Below are positions 50,449 through 59,379 of a DNA stretch of 64,000 bases, one piece after another. The position numbers were made by a program, and so were the translations under genes. Origin of the DNA: Streptomyces sp. NBRC 109706. Its GTDB lineage: Bacteria > Actinomycetota > Actinomycetes > Streptomycetales > Streptomycetaceae. The notes beneath the pieces were generated by a model. That model was not told where the DNA came from, made no database searches, and saw nothing but the letters and a program-made list of their open reading frames with translations. Positions within the stretch are counted from its first letter, which is position 1. Every line of letters starts with the position of its first letter. Location of the stretch: assembly GCF_000974485.1 (NCBI RefSeq), contig NZ_BBOM01000004.1:186001-250000 (forward strand), in the 5' to 3' direction.

Positions 50449-51045
50449 ATGCCAGCGCGCGTCCTGTTGGTCCGGCACGGGCGAACGGCCTGGTCGGTGT
50501 CCGGGCGACACACCGGGCTGACGGATGTCCCCCTGTTGGAAGAGGGCCGGGAGCAGGCCAGGGCGCTGGGCGAGCGGCTGCGCGCCGAGCCGTGGAACGG
50601 GCTGCCGGAGGCCCGGATCCGCACCAGCCCGCTGTCCCGCGCCAGGGACACCTGTGTGCTGGCGGGGTTCGGCGAGCGCGCCACCGCCTGGGACGCGTTG
50701 CGCGAGTGGGACTACGGCGAGGAGGAGGGGCTGACCACCGAGGAGATCGCCAAGGCGAGGGGTGGCAGCTGGGTGATCTGGCGGGACGGGGTGCGCGGCG
50801 GCGAGACCATGGAGCAACTCGCCGAGCGTGCCGACGAGGTGGTGGACTGGGCCCGCGCCTCCCAGCGGGACAGCGTGGTCTTCGCGCACGGGCATGTGCT
50901 GCGCGCGGTGGCGGCGCGCTGGCTGGGCCAGGAGGTCGACTTCGCGGCCCGGCTCCGGCTGGATGCCGGGGCGCTGTCCGTGCTCTCCTGGGCCTACGGG
51001 GAGCCTGCCGTCGAACGCTGGAACGACTCAGCGCATCTCGCCTGA
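50449..51045 (+). CDS. Histidine phosphatase family protein (phosphoglycerate-mutase-like)
   Basis: 198 residues. ATG 50449 with AAAGGA 7 nt upstream. The catalytic '[20 protein letters not shown]' is at residues about 5-24 (RHG at 9-11). Then come '[18 protein letters not shown]', '[16 protein letters not shown]' (acid residue) and '[19 protein letters not shown]' (second catalytic His). Probable phosphatase of small phospho-compounds; the exact substrate is unknown. Divergent from the PAP2 gene with about 105 bp between. Confidence 0.9.
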   Translation: MPARVLLVRHGRTAWSVSGRHTGLTDVPLLEEGREQARALGERLRAEPWNGLPEARIRTSPLSRARDTCVLAGFGERATAWDALREWDYGEEEGLTTEEIAKARGGSWVIWRDGVRGGETMEQLAERADEVVDWARASQRDSVVFAHGHVLRAVAARWLGQEVDFAARLRLDAGALSVLSWAYGEPAVERWNDSAHLA

Positions 51046-51071
51046 GCCCTCCGGGGCCCTGGCGCCCCGCG

Positions 51072-51101
51072 CCCGTGGCCGGCGCGCGGCGCGGCCACGG
51101 G
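51072..51101. terminator. Terminator between convergent genes
   Basis: CCCGTGGCC (51072-51080) and GGCCACGGG (51093-51101) form a 9-bp perfect stem. A second small stem GCCCGCT/AGCGGGC (51110-51126) straddles the stop codon of the minus-strand gene. Confidence 0.6.
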
Positions 51102-51115
51102 GGGACGAGGCCCGC

Positions 51116-52540
51116 TCACAGCGGGCGGGAGCGCTGGCGGCCGAGGAACGCGGCGACCGTGGCGTCCCCGCGCGCCGGGTGCAGCCGGCCGGCGGTGTCG
51201 GCCAGCAGCTCCGTGATCCTGGTGGAGCGCACCCCGTCCAGCAGGTCAAGCGTCTGGTTGCCGACCGTGGCCGCCTCCTCCGGCTCGCCGGCCCGGGCCA
51301 GGAAGCTCGCCAACTCGGCCGAGTAGAGCGCGCTGTTGCGGGCGAAGTGCGGATCGTTTCCGGCGGCGGTCACCGCCTGGCGGGCGCAGGCGCTGGCCTG
51401 TGCCCAGTCGCCGAGCAGGGCCCAGCACTGGCCCTCCAGGCTGGCGAACTCGCCGTCGCCGAAGAACGACATCCACTCCGGGGACTCGGGCGCATCGCCC
51501 TGCTCGTACGCGGTGCGGGCCGTGGAGAGGGCGAGTTGGCAGCCGCCGCGGTCGCCCATCCCGGCCCAGCCAGCGGCCTCGCGCAGCGCCAACAGGGAGC
51601 TCAGGCGCTCGGAGCCCAGGGCGTGCGCCGCTCGCGCGCCGGCTTGCGCGGCGCGCACCGCCTCCCGGGGGCGTCCCGTGTCACTGGCCAGGAACGCGGT
51701 GTTGCAGAACGCGTGCGCCTCCAGCGCGGCATCCCCGCCCACCCTGGCGGTGGCCAGCGCCTCCGCGTAGTACGAGCGGGCCTCGATATACCGGCGGGAA
51801 TCATGGGCCAGCCAGCCGACGGAGATCGCCAGCTCTCCCGTGCCGTTGTGCAACTCGTCGCTGACGGCGGAGTTCTTGGCGCCGATGTCCAGCAGTTCGT
51901 AGGCCGTCCGCAGGGCCTCCCCGGCCGGCCGGTAGAGGGCGTCGGCGCCGTGTCGGTCGTCCAACAGCCGGATGTCCCGGACCGCTTGGCGCACGGTGGC
52001 GACCTCCGTCATCCCGGGGCGTCGGCCGCCGGCAGCGGCGGCGGGGGTGGTGGTGCCCAGGGCGGTCAGGGACGCGATGGCGGCGGGGCCGCCGGTCATG
52101 AACGCGCGACGCAGCACGTCGCCCTCCTCCGTGTTGTGGGTGTGCTCGCCGTGGGTGGCCGGACCGAGCTGAGGCCAGGGCGGCAGGAGTCCGCCCACCG
52201 CATGCGATGTGGGGGTGATGAGGGGCGGCGCGGCACGGGGCGGTGGGGTGGCCCGTGGGCCGCGCCCCCGGACGGCTTGCCGGGGCTCGAAGCCCAGGTC
52301 GGTCAGAGTGCGACCGGGGAACATATGAAGGAATACCCGTTCGTACGCGTAGTTAGGGCAGCGGATCTCGCCGGCTTCCACCCGCCCGATGTAACGCGCG
52401 TCACAGGAGACGCGTTCGCCGATCTCCCGCGCCGCCCGCCGCACGGCCGCCGCGAACTCCCCGGGGGACAGGCCGCCCCGCAGCTGTCGGAAGATCCGGT
52501 TGGGAGCGGCCGGTCGGGACGTGGATGATGACCTCGCCAT
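51116..52540 (-). CDS. NsdA-like HTH/TPR regulator
   Basis: 474 residues. ATG 52540 (weak site). The N-terminal HTH-like segment 'RIFRQLRGGLSPGEFAAAVR' ... 'CDARYIGRVEAGEIRCPNYA' ... 'RVFLHMFPGRTLTDLGFEPR' is followed by a Pro-rich linker. A run of TPR-like helix pairs covers about 210-460 ('YIEARSYYAEALATARVGGD', 'LLGDWAQASACARQAVTAAG'). This architecture matches NsdA of S. coelicolor, a negative regulator of sporulation and antibiotic production, and its paralogues; whether this is the orthologue cannot be told without a search. 178 bp separate it from a divergent hypothetical gene. Confidence 0.75.
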   Translation of the reverse strand: MARSSSTSRPAAPNRIFRQLRGGLSPGEFAAAVRRAAREIGERVSCDARYIGRVEAGEIRCPNYAYERVFLHMFPGRTLTDLGFEPRQAVRGRGPRATPPPRAAPPLITPTSHAVGGLLPPWPQLGPATHGEHTHNTEEGDVLRRAFMTGGPAAIASLTALGTTTPAAAAGGRRPGMTEVATVRQAVRDIRLLDDRHGADALYRPAGEALRTAYELLDIGAKNSAVSDELHNGTGELAISVGWLAHDSRRYIEARSYYAEALATARVGGDAALEAHAFCNTAFLASDTGRPREAVRAAQAGARAAHALGSERLSSLLALREAAGWAGMGDRGGCQLALSTARTAYEQGDAPESPEWMSFFGDGEFASLEGQCWALLGDWAQASACARQAVTAAGNDPHFARNSALYSAELASFLARAGEPEEAATVGNQTLDLLDGVRSTRITELLADTAGRLHPARGDATVAAFLGRQRSRPL

Positions 52541-52718
52541 GGCCGGGAAGGTACCGGTTGTATCGGGTTGCGTACGGCCCGTTCCGGGGGAGATCAGCCG
52601 CCCGCCCAACAATCTGCCATCAACTGCCATCCAAAGGAGGGGATCCCGGCCGTAGCCGTTGACAGTGGTCCGCCGTTAAACAAACGCACTCGAAACAGCA
52701 CCCCTGGAGGAGGACCCC

Positions 52719-53078
52719 ATGGCGGACACCGGCGAAGCGGCGGCCTGCGACCTGGTCACCGTCCCCGCACGGGAAGGGCTGGAGGCCGTCGATCTGCTAC
52801 GTCTTCGGCATGGAGTAGGACCCGTTCTGCACGACAGGGAGGGCGGCACGCTGGGCTTCCTGGTGCCGCCGGGCACCGCCGCGCGGTGGAACCTGCCGGG
52901 CAGCGCCTGTACCCGAACGAGGGGGACGGAACAGGGCGGCGCCCGGCCGCCGGTCACCGGCAGCGGTTGGCTGGTGCCACCGGAGGGCGCGGTCGCCCGG
53001 TCCACCGAGCCCGAGCGACTGCGCGCGGCCATCTACGAGGCCGTGAACATGCTCGCCGTGGTGGACCGCTGCCGCTAG
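52719..53078 (+). CDS. Conserved hypothetical protein
   Basis: 119 residues. ATG 52719 with GGAGGAGG just upstream. The sequence 'AVDLLRLRHGVGPVLHDREG' followed by 'GTLGFLVPPGTAARWNLPGS' and 'GSGWLVPPEG' recalls the start of bifunctional DNA primase/polymerase-like (prim-pol) proteins of streptomycetes ('WLVPPGTA'), but the protein is far too short and no catalytic acids are placed. It is divergent from the NsdA-like gene and may be a conserved partner. Function unknown. Confidence 0.6.
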   Translation: MADTGEAAACDLVTVPAREGLEAVDLLRLRHGVGPVLHDREGGTLGFLVPPGTAARWNLPGSACTRTRGTEQGGARPPVTGSGWLVPPEGAVARSTEPERLRAAIYEAVNMLAVVDRCR

Positions 53079-53154
53079 CCCGGCCCCGTCGACCGGAGTT
53101 CCCGACCCGAGGGGCGCCGCCCCGGAGGAACGTTCCTCGGGCGACACTGAGGGG

Positions 53155-54018
53155 GTGGCAGGAAGAAGAGCGCGGCGCTCCGTTGACCGGCGGGAGACGA
53201 CCGAAGAGGTGGGCGGCGGCATCGCCAGGCTGGTGCCCGACCAGGATCGGGAAGGCTCCTGGGAGCTGTTGCTGGACGGCGCCCCGCAGTCCCATGTGGA
53301 TCTCGCCGACCCGACCCGGCTGGTCTTCGAGTACCAGCGGCGCCTCGGCCATGTGATCGACCTGCTCGCCCCGGCCGGGCGTCCCGTCAGGGTGCTGCAC
53401 CTGGGCGGCGGCGCGTTGACACTGGCCCGCTATGTCGCGGTGACCCGACCGCGCTCCACCCAGCAGGTGGCGGAACCGGACACCGAACTGACCGCGCTGG
53501 TCCGGCGCGAACTGCCGCTCCCCGACGGCGCCCGGGTGCGGGTGCGCGCCCAGGACGCGCGGGCGGTCCTCGCCAGGGTCGGCGAGGGCTGGGCCGATCT
53601 GGTCATCACCGATGTCTTCGCGGACGCGCGAACTCCGGCCCACTGCACCAGCGTCGAGTTCCTCGACGAGGTGCGGCAGGTGCTGGCGCCCGGTGGTCGG
53701 TACGCCGTCAACTGCACGGACGGACCGCCGCTGGCCCATCTGCGGGGACAGGCCGCCACCCTGCTGGCCAGGTTCGCCGAGGTGTGCTTGTTGATCGAGC
53801 CGGCGGTGCTGCGGGGACGACGGTTCGGGAACGGTGTGCTCTGCGCGGCGGACCACCCGCTGCCGACCCGCGACCTGGGACACCGGGCGGCCGGCGATCC
53901 GTTCCCCGCACGGCTGTTGACCGGGCGCGATCTGACCGACTTCACGGCCGGCGCGGCCCCGGTGACCGATGCGACGGCGCGCCCCTCACCGCCTCCGCCC
54001 GAGGGTGCCTTCGGCTGA
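53155..54018 (+). CDS. Spermidine synthase-like SAM-binding protein
   Basis: 287 residues from GTG 53155 (GAGGGG just upstream, spacing short). 'SWELLLDGAPQSHVDLADPT' and 'FEYQRRLGHVIDLLAPAGRP' match the beta-strand opening of polyamine-synthase-like proteins. 'RVLHLGGGALTLARYVAVTR' is the nucleotide-binding loop and 'DLVITDVFADARTPAHCTSV' the gate region. It lacks the full DSxDP signature ('ITDVFADA' instead), so the aminopropyl acceptor may differ or it may act as a methyltransferase-like protein. The C-terminal tail is disordered. Confidence 0.75.
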   Translation: MAGRRARRSVDRRETTEEVGGGIARLVPDQDREGSWELLLDGAPQSHVDLADPTRLVFEYQRRLGHVIDLLAPAGRPVRVLHLGGGALTLARYVAVTRPRSTQQVAEPDTELTALVRRELPLPDGARVRVRAQDARAVLARVGEGWADLVITDVFADARTPAHCTSVEFLDEVRQVLAPGGRYAVNCTDGPPLAHLRGQAATLLARFAEVCLLIEPAVLRGRRFGNGVLCAADHPLPTRDLGHRAAGDPFPARLLTGRDLTDFTAGAAPVTDATARPSPPPPEGAFG

Positions 54019-54370
54019 CGGGCACGAATTGTCAGTGTCTCGTGACAGAGTGTGAAGCCCATGGGGGATGGGACGGGTCACGAGGAAGGGAAGGCCGATG
54101 GCCGTGGCGATGGCGGTACGAGGAACGCATGGGCTGGGGCGGCTTCGCGCGCTGTGGCGCCCTTCGCGGCCGGCGGGGCCGCCCGCGGCGGGCGGGGCCC
54201 CTCGGCGCTGGCGCGCCCGATGGCTGCCCGGACGCGGCTGCCCCCGGCCCGGTCGTGTCACGCACGACGACGAGCCGGGGGCGAGTCTCCCCTGTCCCCC
54301 TCTCCGCGCATGGCCGAGGAGAGGCTTCCGGGTAGGACACGGGAAGTTTCTGCGGGGCGGAGCCCCTGGC
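54019..54370. other. Intergenic region before the cellobiose locus
   Basis: 352 bases between convergent genes. Frames crossing it are Arg/Gly/Pro-rich shadows. The only structure seen is the short hairpin next to the bglC stop. Confidence 0.5.
54354..54366 (-). terminator. Short hairpin after bglC
   Basis: GGGGC (54354-54358) and GCCCC (54362-54366) with a GGA loop, 4 nt past the bglC stop on the minus strand; a weak terminator candidate. Confidence 0.35.
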
Positions 54371-55789
54371 TCAGTCCGCGGCCGGCAGCTGTCCGGAGCC
54401 GATGACATCCGCGTACCAACGGGCGCTGGCCTTGGGGGTCCTGCGCAGCGACTCGAAGTCCACATGCACGATGCCGAAGCGCTTGCTGTAGCCGTAGGCC
54501 CACTCGAAGTTGTCCAGCAGGGACCACAGGAAGTAGCCGCGCACGTCCACGCCCTGCTCGATCGCCTGGTGCACCGCGCCCAGATGCCCGTGCAGGTAGC
54601 CGATCCGCTCCGGGTCGTGCACGGAGCCGTCGGCGTCCACCTTGTCCTCGAAGGCGGCGCCGTTCTCCGTGATGTACAGCGGAATGTCGGGCGCCTCCTC
54701 CTGGAAGCGGCGCAGCAGCTGCCCCAGGCCCGTCGGGTCCACCACCCAGCCCATGTCGGTGCGGTCGCCCGCCTCCAGATGGAAGTTCACCGTCTCGGAG
54801 CCCACCCACGGCGAGTGCTCCGAGGCGCCGTGGCCGTCGTTGCGCGGGCTGGTGTCCCCCTCCACCGGCGCGGAGACCACGGTCGGCGTGTAGTAGTTGA
54901 GGCCGAGGAAGTCCAACGGCTGGTGGATGGCGGCCTCGTCCCCCTCCTTAACGAACGACCAGTCGCTGACCTGCCGGGTGTCCCGCTTGAGGTCCTCGGG
55001 GTAGCTCCCGTGCAACACGGGATCGGTGAAGATCCGGGTGTGCAGCGCGTCGATCCGGCGCGCGGCGTCCAGGTCCTCGGGGGAGTCCGTCCGCGCCCTG
55101 ATCACACCGGGGTTGACGGTGATGCCCACCTGCGCGTCGCTCGGCAGCACCTCGCGCAGCACCTGCGCGCCGAGCCCGTGCGCCAGGTTGAGGTGGTGCG
55201 CCGACTTCAGCACGGACTCCGGCTCGGTGCGGCCCGGAGCGTGGACGCCGGAGCCGTAGCCGAGGAACGCGCTGCAGAACGGCTCGTTCAGCGTGGTCCA
55301 CAGGCGCACCCGGTCGCCCAGCGCCTCGGCGACCAGCCGCGCGTAGTCGGCGAACCGCTCGGCCGTGTCCCGCTCCGGCCAGCCGCCGGCGTCCTCCAGC
55401 TCCTGGGGGAGGTCCCAGTGGTAGAGCGTGATCGCCGGGGTGATGTTCCGCTCCAGCAGCCCGTCGGCCAGCGAGCGGTAGAAGTCCAGCCCGCGCTGCA
55501 CGGCGGGGCCGCGCCCGGTGGGCTGTACGCGGGACCAGGACACCGAGAAGCGGTAAGCGCCCAGACCGAGTTCGGTCATCAGGTCCAGGTCCTCGGACCA
55601 CCGGTGGTAGTGGTCGCAGGCGACATCGCCGGTGTCGCCCTCGAAGACCTTGCCGGGGGTCCGGCAGAAGGTGTCCCAGATGGACGGCGTACGACCGTCC
55701 TCACGAGCCGCGCCCTCGATCTGGTAGGACGCCGTCGCGGAACCCCACAGAAAGTCGGACGGAAAAACCCGTGGTTGCTTTTCAGTCAT
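54371..55789 (-). CDS. bglC: Beta-glucosidase, GH1 family (cellobiose/cello-oligosaccharide hydrolase)
   Basis: 472 residues. ATG 55789; GGGAG within the CebR box serves as ribosome binding site. GH1 hallmarks: '[20 protein letters not shown]' at the N-terminus, acid/base E169 in TLNEP and nucleophile E375 in ITENG, and '[20 protein letters not shown]' near the C-terminus. There is no signal peptide, so it cleaves imported cellobiose and cello-oligosaccharides to glucose in the cytoplasm. It is 57 bp downstream of cebG on the same strand but has its own CebR box, which allows separate control. Context and motif identify it as the Ceb-locus enzyme. Confidence 0.95.
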   Translation of the reverse strand: MTEKQPRVFPSDFLWGSATASYQIEGAAREDGRTPSIWDTFCRTPGKVFEGDTGDVACDHYHRWSEDLDLMTELGLGAYRFSVSWSRVQPTGRGPAVQRGLDFYRSLADGLLERNITPAITLYHWDLPQELEDAGGWPERDTAERFADYARLVAEALGDRVRLWTTLNEPFCSAFLGYGSGVHAPGRTEPESVLKSAHHLNLAHGLGAQVLREVLPSDAQVGITVNPGVIRARTDSPEDLDAARRIDALHTRIFTDPVLHGSYPEDLKRDTRQVSDWSFVKEGDEAAIHQPLDFLGLNYYTPTVVSAPVEGDTSPRNDGHGASEHSPWVGSETVNFHLEAGDRTDMGWVVDPTGLGQLLRRFQEEAPDIPLYITENGAAFEDKVDADGSVHDPERIGYLHGHLGAVHQAIEQGVDVRGYFLWSLLDNFEWAYGYSKRFGIVHVDFESLRRTPKASARWYADVIGSGQLPAAD

Positions 55790-55802
55790 GGAAGCGCTCC
55801 CA
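55789..55802. promoter_or_regulatory. CebR box overlapping the bglC start
   Basis: TGGAAGCGCTCCCA, 13 of 14 bases of the CebR operator TGGGAGCGCTCCCA. Its first base is the A of the bglC ATG on the minus strand, so the operator covers the ribosome binding region. Confidence 0.85.
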
Positions 55803-55846
55803 TTCTTGCTCGTAGTGAGGGTATCGAACCGTGGCTGGCGAAGCGC

Positions 55847-56770
55847 TCAGCCCTTGAGTGCGCCGTTCATGATGCCGCCGACGATCTGCTTGCCGAACAG
55901 CACGAACGCGATCAGCAGAGGCAGCGTGCCCAGCAGCGCGCCGGCCATGATCACGCCACGGTCCGGCACATAACCCTGGCCGAGCCCGGTCAACGCGACC
56001 TGCACCGTCGGGTTCTGCTGGGTCAGCGCGATAATTGGCCAGAAGAACTCGTTCCAGGCCAGCACGAAGGTCAGCATGCCCAGCACGGCCATGGCGGGTC
56101 GGGCGGCGGGGAAGACCACGTGCCACACCACGCGGAGGCTGTTCGCCCCGTCCATCCGAGCTGCCTCGATCAGCTCCGACGGCAGCGCCTGTACCAGGTA
56201 CTGGCGCATGAAGAACACGCCGAACGCGCTGACCATCGTCGGCAGAATGACTGCCTGGAGCTGGTCGGTCCACTCCAGCTCGGCGATGGCCATGAACAGC
56301 GGAACCACCGTGAGCTGCGGTGGCACCATCATCGTGCCGATGACCAGGAGGAGCAACAGGTTCTTGGCCCGGAACCGCAGCTTGGCGAAGGCGAACCCGG
56401 CGAGCGTCGCGAACAGCACCGTGGAGATGGTGATGGTGCCGGCCACGAAGATCGTGTTGAACATCGCCTTGCCGAGGTTGGCGTCGTTCCAGGCCCGGTC
56501 AAGGTTGTCGAACAGGCGCCCGCCGAACCAGAACGGCGGCGTGGGCTCGGAGAGCCGGGAGTTGGTGTGCGAGGCGGCGATCGCCGACCACACCAGGGGG
56601 AAGAGCGAGCCCACGGAGAAGACGATCAGGATCAGATACGTCAGCCAGCCGGCGCGCAGATGCCCGCCCGCCTGGTTGGCCTTCCCGCGCGGCTTGCGCG
56701 CGCTCCGCCGAGGAGCGGGTTCCGGCTCGGCGGTGGTGTCCGTCGCGACGGCGTCGGTGGTGCTGGCCAT
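55847..56770 (-). CDS. cebG: Cellobiose/cellotriose ABC transporter permease CebG
   Basis: 307 residues. ATG 56770 overlaps the cebF stop by one base (TGATG), with GGAGG 4 nt upstream; GTG 56773 is an alternative. Six predicted helices after a basic, Ala/Pro-rich N-terminus. The EAA loop for docking the ATPase is 'LPSELIEAARMDGANSLRVV' followed by 'WHVVFPAARPA'. It is a MalG-type permease subunit of a CUT1 sugar importer. The ATPase (in Streptomyces the shared MsiK) is not encoded here. Confidence 0.94.
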   Translation of the reverse strand: MASTTDAVATDTTAEPEPAPRRSARKPRGKANQAGGHLRAGWLTYLILIVFSVGSLFPLVWSAIAASHTNSRLSEPTPPFWFGGRLFDNLDRAWNDANLGKAMFNTIFVAGTITISTVLFATLAGFAFAKLRFRAKNLLLLLVIGTMMVPPQLTVVPLFMAIAELEWTDQLQAVILPTMVSAFGVFFMRQYLVQALPSELIEAARMDGANSLRVVWHVVFPAARPAMAVLGMLTFVLAWNEFFWPIIALTQQNPTVQVALTGLGQGYVPDRGVIMAGALLGTLPLLIAFVLFGKQIVGGIMNGALKG

Positions 56771-57795
56771 CACGCCTCCTCGCCATTGCTCTTGCCCACC
56801 AGGCGGGTGAGCAGCCAGTAGAGAAGCCCGATGACGATCAGCAACAGGAACATCGCCCAGGCGATGGCCGCCGCGCGGCCGAGGTGGAGGTTGACCCAGC
56901 CCGTCTCGTACAGATAGAGCCCGAGCGTCTGGTACTGGCTCTGCGAACCGCCGTTTGGACTACCTGCCAACAGCAGTGGCTCACCGAAGAGTTGGGTAGC
57001 CCCGATGGTGGAGACCACCACGGTGAAGATGATGGTGGGCCGGAGTGAGGGGATGGTGACATAGCGGAACTGCTGCCAGCGGGAGGCGCCGTCCAGCGAG
57101 GCCGACTCGTAGAGATCGTTCGGCACGGCCTGCATGGCGGCCAGATAGATCAGGGTGTTGTAGCCCGTCCATCGCCAGATCACGATGGTGGAGATCGCGA
57201 ACTGCGAGGTCCAGGTGCCGGCCTCCCAGTTCACCGGGTCGATGCCGACCAGCCCGAGAGCCCAGTTGATCATCCCGTAGTCGCGCCCGTAGAGCATGGC
57301 GAAGACGAGGGTGGCCGCCGCGATCGAGGTGGCGTACGGAGTGAGCATGGCGACGCGGAACGCCATGCTGCCGCGCAGCTTGTAGTTGAGCACATGGGCC
57401 AGGCCCAGGGCCATCAGCAGCTGTGGCACGGTCGAGATGATGCCGATGGTGAACGTGTTGCGCAGCGCGTTCCAGAAGAACTCGTCGTTCCACAGGCGGG
57501 TGAAGTTGTCCAGGCCGACCCAGGTCATGTTGTTCGGGTCGATCAGCGACGACTGGTGGAGTGCCGCCCACCCCGTGTAGATGAGCGGGAAGAGCCCGAA
57601 GGCGGCGAAGAAGAGGAAGAAGGGGGAGATAAAGGCGTACGGGCTGTACTTCAGATCCCAGCGGTACCAACGGGACCGCCGCTCCAGCTTCTTGGCCTCC
57701 CGTTCGGTGGGCTCGCTTGACTTGTCGGATGTGTGGCGCGGGGCCGCGCCCCCCGAGGAGTCGGGGGGCGCGGCCTTGGCGTGGTCAGTCGTCAT
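56770..57795 (-). CDS. cebF: Cellobiose/cellotriose ABC transporter permease CebF
   Basis: 341 residues. ATG 57795, 13 nt after cebE. A charged N-terminal 45 residues ('SEPTEREAKKLERRSRWYRW') precede six to seven helices starting at 'SPYAFISPFFLFFAAFGLFP'. The EAA loop is 'VPNDLYESASLDGASRWQQF' followed by 'RYVTIPSLRP'. It is a MalF-type permease without the large MalF periplasmic loop, as usual in actinobacteria. Partner of CebG and CebE. Confidence 0.95.
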   Translation of the reverse strand: MTTDHAKAAPPDSSGGAAPRHTSDKSSEPTEREAKKLERRSRWYRWDLKYSPYAFISPFFLFFAAFGLFPLIYTGWAALHQSSLIDPNNMTWVGLDNFTRLWNDEFFWNALRNTFTIGIISTVPQLLMALGLAHVLNYKLRGSMAFRVAMLTPYATSIAAATLVFAMLYGRDYGMINWALGLVGIDPVNWEAGTWTSQFAISTIVIWRWTGYNTLIYLAAMQAVPNDLYESASLDGASRWQQFRYVTIPSLRPTIIFTVVVSTIGATQLFGEPLLLAGSPNGGSQSQYQTLGLYLYETGWVNLHLGRAAAIAWAMFLLLIVIGLLYWLLTRLVGKSNGEEA

Positions 57796-57808
57796 CTACC
57801 TGTCCTGG

Positions 57809-59146
57809 TCATTCCGCGAGTGCGTTGTCCAGCTGGCTCACGACGCTGCTCCAGGCATCGTCGGGAGAGAGCCCCTGCTGTTCGAGGGCGACCAGGCCGT
57901 TGGTGATGTTCTCCTGGATGATCTGGTCCGACGGGCCGATGATCGTGGTCGGGATCTCGGCGGCGGCCTGGGTGAAGATCTCGCCGATGGGCGCGTCCTG
58001 GAAGTACTCGTGGGTGGCCTCAAGCACCTCGGGGAGCTGGTGCGCCTCGGCGGAGCTGGGGAAGCTGCCGCGCTCGGCGAAGAGCTTGGCCTGCTGCTCG
58101 GGGGCGGTCAGCCAGGCGGCCAGCTTGACGGCCTCCTCCTTGTTGCTGCCGGCCTCGGGCACCCCGATGAAGGAGCCGCCCCAGTTGGACGGGCCCGGCG
58201 ACTGGGCGACATCCCAGTTGCCCAGGCCGTTCTCGCCGGCGTGCTCCTGGATGTAGCCGAGCATCCAGGCCGGGCAGGAGGCCACGGTGGCGAAGGCTCC
58301 GTTGGCGAAGGCGCTGTTCCACTCGTCCTGGAACTGCTGCTGCTGGTCGGTCAGGCCGGCCTCGGCGGCCTGCACGGAGAGGTCCCAGGCGGTCTGGACG
58401 GCTTCGGTCTCCTGGTAGTTGATCTCGCCGTCGGCGCTGTAGTAGCGCTCCTCGTAGCCGGAGACCACCGCGTTGAACATGCCGCCGGCGGAGTCCAGAT
58501 AGGCCACGTCGGCCGGCCCGTTGGCGGCGAACTCCTCGCCAACGGCGAGGTACGCATCCCAGTCGGTGAAGAGGGCGCTGACCTCGTCGCGGTCGGTCGG
58601 CAGCCCGGCCTCTTCGAAGTAGTCCGTGCGGTAGCAGATGCCGGTCGGGCCGATGTCGGTGCCGAGCCCGATCACACGACCGTCCTCGGAGGTCGCCTGA
58701 TCCAGCTTCCAGGGCAGGAAGTGGCCGGTGTCCACGTCCTCGTACTCGTTGAAGTCCACCCAGCGGCCGTTGAGGTCGCCGGCCATCTCGGCGATGTTGC
58801 CGACCTCGATGGCCTGGATGTCCAGCAGGCCGCTGTTCTGCGCGAGACGGGTGCGCAGCTGCGTGATGTAGTCGCCGTTCTCGGCGATCGAGTCCTGCTC
58901 GATGGTGACGTGTTCGTTGAGCGCCATGTACTCCTCGTACAGGCCGGCCTCCTCGAACCCGAACTGTCCGAAGACACCGATGCGCAGGGTCACCTCACCA
59001 TCGCCGTTGCCACCGTTGTCGCCGTCGTCGTCGTCACTGCTGCAGCCGGCGAGCAGGCCGGTGGCGAGAGTGGCGGCGACGCCGATGGCGAACATCCTGG
59101 TGGATCTGCGGCTGGGTCGGTAAGAAGTGCGTGCTCTATCGCGCAT
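57809..59146 (-). CDS. cebE: Cello-oligosaccharide-binding lipoprotein CebE
   Basis: 445 residues. ATG 59146. A lipoprotein signal with lipobox LLAGC (Cys about residue 35) is followed by an acidic Ser/Asp/Gly linker. The body is a family-1 extracellular solute-binding protein: 'GDYITQLRTRLAQNSGLLDI', 'NIAEMAGDLNGRWVDFNEYE', 'KLDQATSEDGRVIGLGTDIG', 'WGGSFIGVPEAGSNKEEAVK'. It captures cellobiose/cellotriose for CebFG. First gene of the operon, with a perfect CebR box 109 bp upstream. Confidence 0.95.
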   Translation of the reverse strand: MRDRARTSYRPSRRSTRMFAIGVAATLATGLLAGCSSDDDDGDNGGNGDGEVTLRIGVFGQFGFEEAGLYEEYMALNEHVTIEQDSIAENGDYITQLRTRLAQNSGLLDIQAIEVGNIAEMAGDLNGRWVDFNEYEDVDTGHFLPWKLDQATSEDGRVIGLGTDIGPTGICYRTDYFEEAGLPTDRDEVSALFTDWDAYLAVGEEFAANGPADVAYLDSAGGMFNAVVSGYEERYYSADGEINYQETEAVQTAWDLSVQAAEAGLTDQQQQFQDEWNSAFANGAFATVASCPAWMLGYIQEHAGENGLGNWDVAQSPGPSNWGGSFIGVPEAGSNKEEAVKLAAWLTAPEQQAKLFAERGSFPSSAEAHQLPEVLEATHEYFQDAPIGEIFTQAAAEIPTTIIGPSDQIIQENITNGLVALEQQGLSPDDAWSSVVSQLDNALAE

Positions 59147-59254
59147 GACGCGTCGTCCTCCTGGCGCTCAGATGACGTTGCCGTTCCAGGCCGTGGTGCG
59201 GCTGTGGGGGGACGGGCCCGGGTTGGAACGTACGGGTTGTAGGGTTCGAGCGCG

Positions 59255-59268
59255 TGGGAGCGCTCCCA
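59255..59268. promoter_or_regulatory. Perfect CebR box in the cebE-cebR intergenic region
   Basis: TGGGAGCGCTCCCA, a perfect 14-bp palindrome identical to the known CebR operator. It lies 109 bp upstream of cebE and 112 bp upstream of cebR, so it can control both. Confidence 0.95.
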
Positions 59269-59379
59269 GATGTGGTGGGTTGAAGGCTTCCTGAGCCCTC
59301 GGCGAGTGTCAAGTCGTAGAACGAGTCGTCTCGGTATCCGTGATGTAGTTGGATTCTGGGGCGCAAACGGGAGGAACCG

